Source: Clytia hemisphaerica (Eukaryota; Cnidaria; Hydrozoa; Leptothecata; Clytiidae). Taken from it: 64,000 nucleotides of DNA. Under the pieces are notes generated by a model. That model searched no databases and was not told where the DNA came from. It was given only the letters and a program-made list of their open reading frames with translations. The stretch covers positions 310,001-374,000 of the forward strand of contig CACVBU010000939.1 of the NCBI GenBank assembly GCA_902728285.1, read 5' to 3'. Every line of letters starts with the position of its first letter. Positions within the stretch are counted from its first letter, which is position 1. Below, piece after piece: positions 11,938 through 22,086 of this stretch. A program made the position numbers and the translations under genes.

Positions 11938-12100
11938 TATTATGCCAATCATGCATGCAAGTTTTATATTAGTACTATCTTTTTACATATATTTTGCACA
12001 TTTTCCTATTAAATCTCACCACAGCAAAATTGTGGCCATTATATCAATCTGCATATAATCCAAGGTGGCAGATGAAAAGGAGAAAGGTCATCAAGAAGTC
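11938..12100 (+). repeat. Degraded copy of a MITE end
   Basis: The order ATGCCAAT-ATGCATG-AAGTTTTATATTA, CTTTTT-CATAT-TTTTGCA, CACCACAG and GGTGGCAGATGAAAAGG follows the right arm of the MITE at 12513-13198 closely but with many substitutions. Confidence 0.55.
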
Positions 12101-12369
12101 GTCAAGTCCATACTCAGTTACCAGGAAACTCAATTTGGAGAGAATGAATTTTGCCAAATTTTCTTTGTTAACCAGACGGCTCCAACCAGACAAAAATTTA
12201 TACTTTTAAGAAATATATAAAAACAACACTATATACATAGACGGAATCAGATCTTTCGTCCAATATATATAATTGCTTTTGTATTGAAAATCCAGGAATT
12301 TCACCTTGGAATTCTGCTGTCGTCCACCCCCTGTAACACGCTTTAACTAGAAGAGCACAATTGAAAGTA

Positions 12370-12510
12370 ATCAAACATGACTGAACCTCAATCAAACACA
12401 AAATCTCAATCAAACCAATCAAATATTACCTAGATTTCGACTGTTCAATTGAGATTTGATTGCATTTGACATTAATTGAATTTCACTCGGTCAATTGTGT
12501 TCGATCTGGT
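12370..12510 (+). repeat. AATCAAAC/TTCGATTG-rich repeat fragment
   Basis: Words AATCAAATATTACC, TTCAATTGAGATTTGATT and GTTCGATCTGG match fragments at 16440-16580, 17132-17240 and, inverted, 20080-20200. It appears to be one end of the composite element at 17.1-20.2 kb. Confidence 0.5.
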
Positions 12511-12512
12511 TT

Positions 12513-13198
12513 AATAGACCTTTTCGCCTTTCCATCCGCCATCTTGAATTGTATGCAAAAATACAGGAACGACAAAGCCGTGGTCGTATTTAATTGGAAA
12601 GTATGCAAAACATATGCAAGTTTACACAAAGATTAAAAAGACAACAAAGCATCTTATAAATAAATATTATAATCATTAGAACAATAAAAGATGGAATTTC
12701 ATAATCCAAAAAGAAATATTTACAGAACAACTAGAGCCTTTTAGAAATTTGTTCTTAAAGACATAGCATATTCTGTTTTCATGTCATTAAGAAATTCCAC
12801 ATAGATGGAGTACACACATCAAACTTTCAAAACACGCAAACTGAAAGCAGTAATTGTGACGTCACACATTATCAATGTTTTGATTTGATCATTTGGCAGC
12901 TCTATTCCCAGGAGAATAATTTACCGTCAACTGAATAAGGATAATTTTTTACCTTCGCGGGTGATTTTTCAGTTTGAGCTTATGTCTAATGTTACGGATT
13001 TTTGAAGTGCTTGTTCTACGAGATGAGCGAATATAAACACTTTAATATAATGCCAATTATGCATGTAAGTTTTATATTAATACTTTCTTTTTGCATATGT
13101 TTTGCATACTTTCTAAGGGAATTTCACCACGGCAATTTGGCCACCATAATTTTTGCATACAATTCAATATGGCGGACGAAAAGGCGAAAAGGTCTATT
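12513..13198. mobile_element. Foldback MITE with AATAGACC ends
   Basis: Left arm AATAGACCTTTTCGCCTTT, then CCATCCGCCATCTTGAATTG and TATGCAAAAAT. The reverse complement of the right end (13191-13198 inward) repeats these words with few changes. The terminal word AATAGACC is shared with the foldbacks at 28668 and 63540. Confidence 0.75.
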
Positions 13199-13805
13199 GG
13201 TTCATAGATCCTGTTCGATTGAAATTGTCTGGTGTTAAGAAGGGGATATCACATCTTACAGAAACCTGGTCTTCACTGTAAATTATGTCACCCTAGGTAA
13301 TTTGAAATACAAATAAAATGGAACTGTCTTTTAGGACATTGCCTCTCGAACCTGCCCAAACCTACGTGAATGTTCCATAGTGCTCTTAAAACATTCCAGA
13401 AACATTGAATGTTCAGGAACGTTTCTGAATGTTTGCCAATGATGTTTAGTAAAAGGGTCAATAATTAATGATTGGAGCGTCAAGGAACATTCAGATTGTT
13501 TGGTGTTTGATCCAGTTCTGCAAATAGGGAAATTTCAGTTGGCCGGTAAATTTTCGAGTGTAACGAGCAGCGCAGGGTTCCCAGCACTTAAGAGAAATAT
13601 TTTTCCCTGACTTTTTCCAAAAAAAAGACCTTTTTCCATGACTTTTAGATTGACGAAGGTGCCTTTTTCCCTGACCAGAGCAGAATATTGGGCCTTTTTC
13701 CCTGACCATTCGCCCCAACAGTATTTTGAAAAACACCATATTGAGATAAAAAAAATAAAACTTAACACAATTTCAATACATATTTTTTTTTAAAAAGCGA
13801 GTCTA

Positions 13806-14354
13806 CTAAAACCCCACTAATAGTAGAGGGCATTTTGTAAAATCGCTCGACTGTTTTGTTAAAAGCACTTGTTATACATTTTTGGAAAGCTAAGGGGTAG
13901 GGGAATCGAAATTAATATGTTTCCAATTGTTTTTCGGACACTTTGGTGTGATTTTTTCGAGATATTAACCCTTGAAAACCGTGTTTTTCAGCCAGAAACA
14001 GCTATTTTGTCCAGTTTTTGCGCTTTTTGAAGCTCAATATCTCGAGTTAGCTACAGAAATCACCTATACTTGCAATATATCTCTAATCTTAATTTTTTGA
14101 GAGCTTTCCAAAAATATACAACAGGTCTCCGTTTTCTCGAGCTAAAATTTTCATTAATTTTTAACCCTATGATTTTTACCTGAGACCGTCATATTTGTCC
14201 GAAAATCACACCAAAGTGTCCGAAAAAAAATTGGAAACATAGTAATTTGATTCCCCTACCCCTTCGCTTTCCAAAAATGTATAACAAGTGCTTCTAACAA
14301 AACAGTCAAGCGATTCCAAAAAATCGAACAAAATTCCCCCTACTATAAAACCAG
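13806..14354. mobile_element. Foldback element, about 160-bp arms
   Basis: The left arm 13806-13965 and right arm 14196-14354 are inverted copies: words such as CGACTGTTTTGTTA, GCACTTGTTATACATTTTTGG, GGGGTAGGGGAATC, TTTCCAAT and CGGACACTTTGGTGTGATTTT recur in complement. The centre is AT-rich. It lies inside the hAT-like element. Confidence 0.8.
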
Positions 14355-14836
14355 GATACAAAAGGGGTACCGTCGTATGTAAAGATGAACGTGCTATCAT
14401 TTGAATGAAAACTTTCCTCTTTCTAAAAAGATTTTCTTCAATATGCATCATTGCTGATAATCCTTTCTTCATTCCAAGATAATAAACATTACTTTTGTCA
14501 ATTTACATTCATTTTAAGAAAATAGCTCCTAATCTAGTCACTCATCTTATTCACAACTCATTATAAATATTATTATACACGTGCAATTCAAATTATATCA
14601 TCACGTAGCAAATTTCAAAACTAGGATGAATGGGAAAACATTTTAGGTTTGCTAGATTCAAAAACTTTATCTTATAGGCTCTACCTATACACAGACCGAA
14701 AAAAATATATCCTGCAATATCAAAACTAAAACCATATCATACAGCTATATGAGCTAAAAATATAATCCAACAGTTGAATTTCTAACTTAAAAAGTGAATA
14801 ATAACGTTTAAGTTCGCTCAAAAAATATTCTGAGAT

Positions 14837-15890
14837 CTACTTAAGTTTTTGGCGTTTTGCTTCTATTTGTGTATGCAAGTCATCAAGGTCCTCATTGAGT
14901 TCATTCTGTCTTCTTTTTAAAGCATTAGCCTTAGTAATCAAAGAGACCATTTCGTTTGAGCGTTTTTCTGCCTCACTGACTAGATTGACGAAATCACTGT
15001 CGTGTGACTGGCAAGTCTTTTTGATTTTAGATTCCTTTGCAACAAGCCTGAACAAGCTCATCAATCTCTCTTTGAAGAAGTTCTCTTTTTTCTTTCAAGG
15101 CATCCTTTGCTTCACTGTCAGCCTTTTCCTGTAAACTTGGTTTGTAACGTGTATGGGCTGATTTGCAAGACAACACTAGTTTAGATGGTGAAGAATAGTT
15201 GGAAATGTCGATCTTGTTAGAAAGCAAACTATCTTCTTTGCAACAATCGATTCCTCTGAAATGTTAATTCTCATTGATGCTTTACCTACGCAAAAACCCC
15301 TCTCAACAGCAGCTTGACCATGACTGAGTGTCAGAACAACCTTCAAAACAAAGCTAAATGATTTGCATTTTTCTACTGCAGCTCCCAAAACATTGAAATA
15401 GAAATGATCCAATCTCATTTTCGTTCGGTCAAAGAGCAATAGGTCATTTAGATGGGAGCTTCTTATTTCTTCGATGAATTCGGTGTACTCTTTCTTTAAG
15501 CGCAGCCTCATCCCCTTTTTTCGATGTCAAGAGTTCTAAAGTTTGGAGATGAGAAATAATCAGCTTCATTTTTTCTTTCAAAGCTGTCATATCTGTCTGG
15601 GCAATAACCTAAGGATTGAGTAAGTCAGCATTTCTCACAACAACAGAGCTTAGGGGACTTCTTGCAAACAATTTAAGAATTGTTGTTTTGACGTAGTCGT
15701 AATGAATACATTCGTTGTAAAAATCAGCAAGTTGTTTGTTAGAAGCAAGGTCATCTTTCTTGAGTTTTTTTATACACTTTCTAGCAGCAAATCCGATGGT
15801 GAAATTTTTGCCCTTGAGGTAGTTAGTTAAAACAAAACTGTCAGAACTGTGGACTAAATAAATATCACAGAGCTTACAATACACCAATAC
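14837..15890 (-). pseudogene. hAT-like transposase C-terminal region, frameshifted
   Basis: Read on the minus strand, fragments appear in order with frame breaks: ILKLFARSPLSSVVVRNADL; FDRTKMRLDHFYFNVLG; VLTLSHGQAAVERGFCVGK followed by NISEESIVAKKIV; then a lysine/glutamate-rich coiled coil (EKRELLQREIDEL, ANALKRRQNELNEDLDDL). The LSHGQAAVERGF block matches the hAT dimerisation region in widespread invertebrate transposon proteins. At least two frameshifts or stops (near 15050 and 15190) break it. The N-terminal DNA-binding and catalytic parts are absent. Confidence 0.65.
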
Positions 15891-16439
15891 TTACTGGCTG
15901 ATAAAATACCTGCAAAAATGAAAGATGAAAAGGATAATATCATTTCAATTATCTTTTGTAATTTGGAGTTGACTGATTTTGGAATTCCCTGACTTTCCCT
16001 GACTATTCCAAAAAAAGTTCCCTGACTTTTCCCTGACTTTCACTACTTTTTCTAAATTTTCCCTGACTTTTCCAGGTTTTCCCTGACTTTTTCCAAAAAA
16101 GCTACTTTTTCCAGGTTTTCCAGGTTTTCCCTGACCGCTGGGAACCCTGCAGGGGGTCTGGCGGAACCATATTAGTCTGTAATGACCTTTAGATTGGCTA
16201 AACACCTAATTTGATTTAAAAACTGCTCCTCTTTTAATTAGAAGCGCTATTAAGAAGCCTCTAATCTAAAATTTTAACCGGACAAAATGAAAAATTGAGC
16301 TTCAGAATGACCGGTAGAAATGACAAAATGACCAGTATTGCGGGTCACCGGTCACCGGCCGTTATTTGCGGCACTGTGATCACGTTTTAAAAATACCGTT
16401 GTTCCTGAGGAAAGGCCAGATGGTGTCTATCGAACGAAT

Positions 16440-16580
16440 TGAATGCTGAATCAATTGAACGCAGTTGAACACAATCAAATAATTGCAACTTGATTACCGA
16501 GCGCAACTGCTTTGCAATCGAATATTACCCAGGATTTGCCGTTCAATTGCTTTGATTACTTTCGATTGTATTCTATTATG
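16440..16580 (+). repeat. AATCGAAC-rich repeat fragment
   Basis: Words GAACACAATCAAAT, CGAATATTACCCAGGATTT and GCCGTTCAATTGCTTTGATT correspond to 17132-17240. It is probably a solo end of the composite element that follows. Confidence 0.5.
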
Positions 16581-16612
16581 TATGCTAATTCTATTAGATT
16601 TTATTTGCTTTC

Positions 16613-16933
16613 CATGGCTCGGCCCCCCCCACTTATTTGGGGGGTGTAAATCTAAAATCGGCCTAAAAGTGGGTGGGGCCTAAAAAAGTGGGGGGACCTG
16701 AAGGGCTGCACTAAAAATCTGGGGGCTAACTACACTAATTAAGAAATTGTAAAAAGATTTTTTTGTTTGGTTTTAATGTTTTGTTTTTAAATATTCTACC
16801 GTTTTATTTTTATCTGCGTGCGAGACAGTGCGAGAGGGGGTGGTACACAGATTTCAACTGGGACCTGAAGCTTACTGAAAAGTGGGGGGACCTAAATTTG
16901 TTGGGGGGACCTAGAACCCCATTCGGAGCCATG
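16613..16933. mobile_element. MITE with GGCCCCCCCC ends
   Basis: Left end CATGGCTCGGCCCCCCCCA, right end CCCCATTCGGAGCCATG, which are imperfect inverted ends. Internal AGTGGGGGGACCT words repeat. Similar to the element at 9224-9593. Confidence 0.5.
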
Positions 16934-17559
16934 ATTTCGTACGTTCGTACGGTACTTAAGTACTCAGTCGCATTATCAATATATTGTTTATTTGAAAGTT
17001 GAAAGTATTGCTTTATGGATTAAAAAGATATAGTTGAATCTTGTGGGGTCATTTTTTTAAAAAAAAATTGCCTAAATCCATTTTCTCATTTCACCAGATT
17101 TCACCATTTTACCCTACGCAAACGCACATGCCTTACTTGAACACAATCGAACACAATCAAATATTACCCAGGAATTGGCCGTTCGATTGAGATTCGATTA
17201 CAGTTTGACCAGACGTAATTAATCGAACCAATCGAACGGTAATTTTAATTGAACTTTGTCGAACTTAATCGAACCTTGTTGGCCGATTAATGTTAACTAA
17301 GTTCGGTTGTCGAACTTTAATCGAATACTCACAAATTTCTCAAAATACAAAATTTGATTAAGTTCGATTACTGAAATCGAACTTGAACAAACTTTTTTTA
17401 AAGAGACCTCGACAGTTCGATTAGTTCGATTACATTAATTGAACTTAATGAACTAATCAAACTTAATCGAACTTTGTCAAGTTTAATTGAATAAAAATTT
17501 GAGAAAACCTGAGCAACTGAAAGCCGCTCCACTTGCGCGTAATCCGATCACACTTTTTG

Positions 17560-18180
17560 CCGGCCTTTGAGGACACTTTGAAGCACCCCTGCTGGTGCAG
17601 GCGTGAACCCTCACATCCCCCTGACCAGTGGGCACCGATCAAACTCCTTGGAACCCCAGCCGGGACCCCCAGGGGGCCGTCCACAGTGGTACCCAAATAA
17701 GGTAATTTTTCCCATTTTTGACCAATTTTCCAATTTTTGCCGGCTTTTGCCGATGCTTTGAAGAGTTTTGAAGGACCCCCACTGGTGCAAGCGTGTACCA
17801 TCACACCCCCCTGACCAGTGAGCACCAATCAAACTCCGCGAAACCCCGGCCGGGACCTCCAGGGGCCGTCCACGGTGGTACCCAAAGGAAGTCATATTTT
17901 GACCAATTTTCAAGCCCTTCCAAGCCTTTAATTTAAAGGCTTCGGATGACTGATGGATAGTGCTGGCTTTGGGGGAAAGCAAGGCAGATGGTATCCGAAG
18001 TGGTCCGAAGGGCTGTTGGGGGCTGTAGAGGCATCGATTGGTGCCAATGGGGCTGGTACCCAAAGGAGATCATTTTGACAACACTTTGAGGAACTGTGAA
18101 GGACCCCCAACGGTGCAGACCCCCAACGGTGCAGACCCCCAGGGGCCGTCCACGGTAGTACCCAAAGGAGGTCATTTTTG
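17560..18180. repeat. GC-rich tandem repeat, about three diverged units
   Basis: Units begin with GAAG[GC]ACCCC[CT], continue with CTGACCAGTG-GCACC and GGGACC-CCAGGGG, and end with CCGTCCAC-GTGGTACCCAAA. Units start near 17580 and 17770; a shortened unit lies at 18100-18170. The block is far richer in G+C than its surroundings. Confidence 0.65.
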
Positions 18181-18329
18181 TTGTCGAACTTTTTCGAACG
18201 GAGTTTTTTGTCGAATTTGTTGAACCTTTCTTGTTGTCAAACTTTATCGAACTGAGTTTTTTGTCAAATTTGTCGAACATTTCTCGTTGTCGAACTTTGT
18301 CGAACTTAATATGTTTTGTCGAACTTAAT

Positions 18330-19990
18330 CGAATACGGACATGTTCATTAAAAAAGGCAAGTTTTTGAGGTTTCTGTGACATTTGATGTCTATGTTACAA
18401 GATTATCCATTTTAGTGGTTTACCATTTCTTATCAAAGGTCAGATTATTCTGATGGTTAAGGTGAAATGTTCTTCTTGGATAATTTGGTAACAGAATTTT
18501 TTCCCCTTTAAAAGAACAAAAGATATGTTAGTTTGAACTTTTTACAGTGCTGGATAATGATGTAACACCAACTTTTTCAGTTAAGCTGGATAATGATTTC
18601 TAGATCTACTAAGCAGCTTAACCTATAGATATCTTGAGTTATAGAACTTATTTAGGGTATAATAGATATCATTTTGACACGAAAAGTTTGTTGAAATACC
18701 CACTGGATAATGATGTAACACAGCTTAAAGGTCACAATATGCTGTTTCATAATATCCAGATATTGATATCAAAAAAACATTTCATTTGAGTTAAAACCTG
18801 ATGTTTTTATTGTACCTAATGTTTTTAAATTAATTAGCAGAGTAAGGAGTACTGTTTGGTAAGAATTGGATAATAATGTAACATTTTCAAAAGCTACCTT
18901 GAAAAAGCTTGTATAATTAACTGTCATTCATACCTCTTCACGTGTCTCACCATATCTATAATACTTTTAAAAGCTCATAGGTTTCCTTCAGAGAGAAGTT
19001 TTTAAAAGTAGAAACCTTAAGTTTCGCAAAAGAAAAGGTACTAAAAATTGATATAATAGGCACTTTTTGGATAATTTTGTAACGTGATGGGTGAAAAATT
19101 AGCAAGAGGAACGCGATATGATAAAACTTCGTTAAATTTTCACTTTTATCACTAGCTGCTTGTTACTTTGTTATCCAAATAGTACTAATTTAAGAATGGG
19201 CTTTCAGAATTTATAGTACAATTTATAATTCTCTAATGTTATTCATAATTTTATATTACTAGTATATATTTCGTATCGTTTTCTCACCATAGTGTTTGAG
19301 TGGAAGTTCTGTTTTCTTTTATCTATGTTATCATGTTATCCAGACCATGTCCCATTAATAAAAATCAAAAATTTGAAAGCACTTATATCTGTTTAATATT
19401 TGTCTATGCTTTAAATGATAGCAAACCTAAATTTCTAGTTTTTTGCAACCAAAAGTGCTAGTAATGATAGGTGACAGTTTTGTTACAAATTATCCAAAAA
19501 GCCCCAATTAATGAAAATGTTAGCGTCATTTAGGGATTTCAATATCTTATATTCCTTGTTTATTATATAATGTTCAAGTTTTGACTTTCTATGTTCTATA
19601 ATATTGAAGTTATTGAAAGATTATGATTTTCTGACTATGTTACTTCATTATCCCATATCTTTGTTACCATTCAACAAAACCTGTCCGAATAACAACAGGT
19701 GATAGTTAACATACTAAGCTTTGAAAATTTAAATCAATTTTCATGCATTCTTCAAAAAGTCATTTTCCAGGTCAAGGTGAATTAAAAAGTTACATTATTA
19801 TCCATTCTTGGTAAACTAACAACAAAAAGTGAAATTTTGTCCTTTCAGGGGCTTTGTTACCATGTTACCTAATTATCCAGCAAATTTCATAGACTTTGAG
19901 ACAATATTTATTGATTTATTAACAAAAAACGATTTTTCCAACTTTTTGACATGTCACAGGACTTGCCTTTTTTAATGAACATGTCCATAC
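18330..19990. mobile_element. Foldback with ordered GGATAAT-GTAAC motif array
   Basis: The ends are inverted: GGACATGTTCATTAAAAAAG then GCAAG at the left, with the complement at about 19965-19995. Inside, copies of GGATAAT-N-GTAAC lie in the left half (about 18475, 18552, 18703, 18867, 19068), while the complementary GTTAC-N-ATTATCC lies in the right half (about 19480, 19638, 19790, 19862, plus weaker copies near 19160 and 19330). One complementary copy also occurs near the left end (about 18390). No coding frame. Confidence 0.65.
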
Positions 19991-20200
19991 TCACAATTTT
20001 TGCGACTTTTAAAAAGTTCAATTAAAGAATTTAATCGAACTTTCGTCGTTCGATTAAGTTCGACAAAGTTCGCTTAGTTCGGTAATCGAACTGTTCGATT
20101 AATTACGTCTGGGTTTGACAGTCGAATCGCAATTATTCGATCCATCGTGTTCGATTGCGATTTTTGTTTGAAGTTGTTCAATTGACAACGTCTGGGAAAG

Positions 20201-21379
20201 GGGAGATGAGTGGTTCCTGGTAAAGTGCAATTTTTTCACGACAAAGGGTCATGATAAAGTAGTTTAAAATTAACTTGAATTATTACAAGTCAATACTAGA
20301 TATTTGTCTTAATTCTGAAATCGGGTTTTCGCCGTTTTAAACTTTAAATGACAATTTATTCGATTCAAAACTCGACATTTAAAAATCAAAGTAAAGTCAA
20401 TTTTTCATAAGAAAAACTAATGGATTTAGTTGATTTTAGACGGTCCTTACCAGAAGACATATTAACTGAAACCACCATTAACAAAAGAGCATTTCATTCA
20501 GCACCATTAAGATGCTTCCACAAAGAATTATTCCCAGATGACGGAGATATCATTGGATTCCTCCAACAAGCCAAAAAATTAAACTGGATCAAACGGACGC
20601 CATATTTGATTTGGGAGTAAATCGCCTATTTTGCCGCCGGGACTTCCATCACAGATCGAGACCCGCGGAAACCACTTTCAACAAAAAAATATGAAAATAA
20701 ACTGAAATTTCTTGTAAAAGTATTTAATTTCATGGAAAATTTAAACTTTAAAGTACTTTTTGGATTATTTAATAACCAGGATAGAGAAAATTAAAACCCC
20801 TGTCAATTTTACTGCATTTTAAAAATTCCTTGCGTGTGACGACCGGGGAAGTTTTTTGACCGGGACCCCCATTGCGCCGGGTAAAAGAATTCCCTTTGAT
20901 CTCGCCGACACCTATATATCGACAGCGCTGCTTAAAATTCGATGATCTACAGACTTTTTTTCAATCTTTTTGCATTCATTTTCCCCTTAAATTCAGTCTG
21001 ATCTTTATTGTCCAATATGAGAATTGTGTTGATTTTTAACTTTTTTGCATTGCGGTTGGGTTTGCGGCTCTTTGTACGACTCCAAATCCTTCCGCCGTCG
21101 CCCAGGTTAAGGGTGGGGGCGTTAGAACCTTTCAGGCGTTTTCTACATATTCGCCCACCAGGAAGTTAGGGCGGTACATGAAATCTAAAATGGTAGATCC
21201 AAATGTAAATAAACAAAAGGCAGTCGAGACTTTTTTGTAAAACTTTGGACCTAAATTTATCATGGACCTGGATGGTGTCATTTTTCAAAGACTTTTTGAA
21301 GTCTTGTGATGGGTCATTTAAAATTTCTTAGTTGATAAATAAAAGGTATGTACTTTTTTCTTGTTTATATATTTTCAGT
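20201..21379. other. Gene-less stretch with one small open frame
   Basis: Apart from the frame at 20420-20620 nothing is supported. Two GC-rich patches with GCCGGG words (20632-20665 and 20838-20882) may be ends of a degraded mobile element. Confidence 0.4.
20420..20620 (+). CDS. 66-codon open frame, unrecognised
   Basis: An ATG-initiated frame ending in TAA. The translation has mixed, protein-like composition (MDLVDFRRSLPEDILTETT at the start, KKLNWIKRTPYLIWE at the end) but no motif, signal peptide or membrane segment that I recognise. No splice partner was found. It could be a fragment of a mobile-element gene or a chance frame. Confidence 0.15.
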   Translation: MDLVDFRRSLPEDILTETTINKRAFHSAPLRCFHKELFPDDGDIIGFLQQAKKLNWIKRTPYLIWE

Positions 21380-22086
21380 CAGTAGCGGTCTGGCTTAATT
21401 TTCTTGGTGGTGCAAACTATGAAATTGGCGCCCCTGGTATTTTTGTCCTTATTTGCGCCCTATATCATTAAGTGAAACTACTGTAAGAGCAGTGACTGGT
21501 TGAAAGTAACGCCCGGAATCTCTGAGTTAACAGACTTTTATTTATCATTAAAGATCAATGGCTGAAAGAGGCCCCAAAAATTCAAAAATTGGCAAGAATA
21601 GTAAGGGTTCTTTGTAATTCTGGCGCCGCAGGCAAAAAAATTTTGTGTAAGAATGAAAGGTCAAACAGCTTATAAGATATTCTTAAAAGGAAAAAGTTAG
21701 TCCGCATAAGACCACAAAAACCACAGCGAGCAGTTACCTACCTCTTTGTACCTCTTTTTGGCTTTTGCTTGAACAGCTCATCCAACTCGTTGAGTCCGAT
21801 GCTTCGACATTTCCTTGAGACTGTTGGAGTCAGCTTGCCTAAGGTTAAAATGGGCCATTCAAGAATTTGTCTGTAACAGGGGGGCGGACGACACAGGATT
21901 TCCGAGGTCAAAAGTTTTCACCAAAATTCGAAATTTCCAAGGTGAGAGAAGAAAATGTATGAATTTCCAAGGCAATTGAATTAAAAAAGGCAAAAAAGAG
22001 TGGAATTTCCGATGCATTTTTCAAAAGTACATGGATTTTCATCGGAATTTCCAACCACCACTGGAAAAGAAAAATTATTTCCGAGG

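Larger units (their letters stand above)
13573..16151 (-). mobile_element. hAT-like DNA transposon, decayed
   Basis: The ends are inverted: CAGGGTTCCCAGC at the left, and CGCTGGGAACCCTG at the right. CAGGG ends are usual for hAT elements. Both subterminal regions are tandem CCCTGACTTTTTCC-like words (13590-13715 and 15975-16135). Between them lies a decayed minus-strand transposase C-terminal region and a nested foldback at 13806-14354. No 8-bp target duplication could be read at the borders. Confidence 0.65.
17132..20200. mobile_element. Composite element with TTCGAAC/AATCGAAC-rich inverted ends
   Basis: The outer ends are inverted copies: 17170-17240 has CGATTACAGTTTGACCAGAC and GTAATTAATCGAAC, and 20080-20140 has the complement. 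Long runs of AATCGAACTT follow inward (17220-17490, 18180-18330, 20010-20100). The interior holds a GC-rich tandem block (17560-18180) and a foldback (18330-19990). Open frames in the tandem block are by-products of the repeat. Confidence 0.6.

Noticed and set aside
15945-16205. Open frame rich in GKSGK words
   Set aside because: Produced by the CCCTGACTTTTCC word array at the end of the hAT-like element.
17463-18382. Several long minus-strand open frames (Gly/Pro-rich)
   Set aside because: They follow the GC-rich tandem repeat and change frame between units; no recognisable domain.
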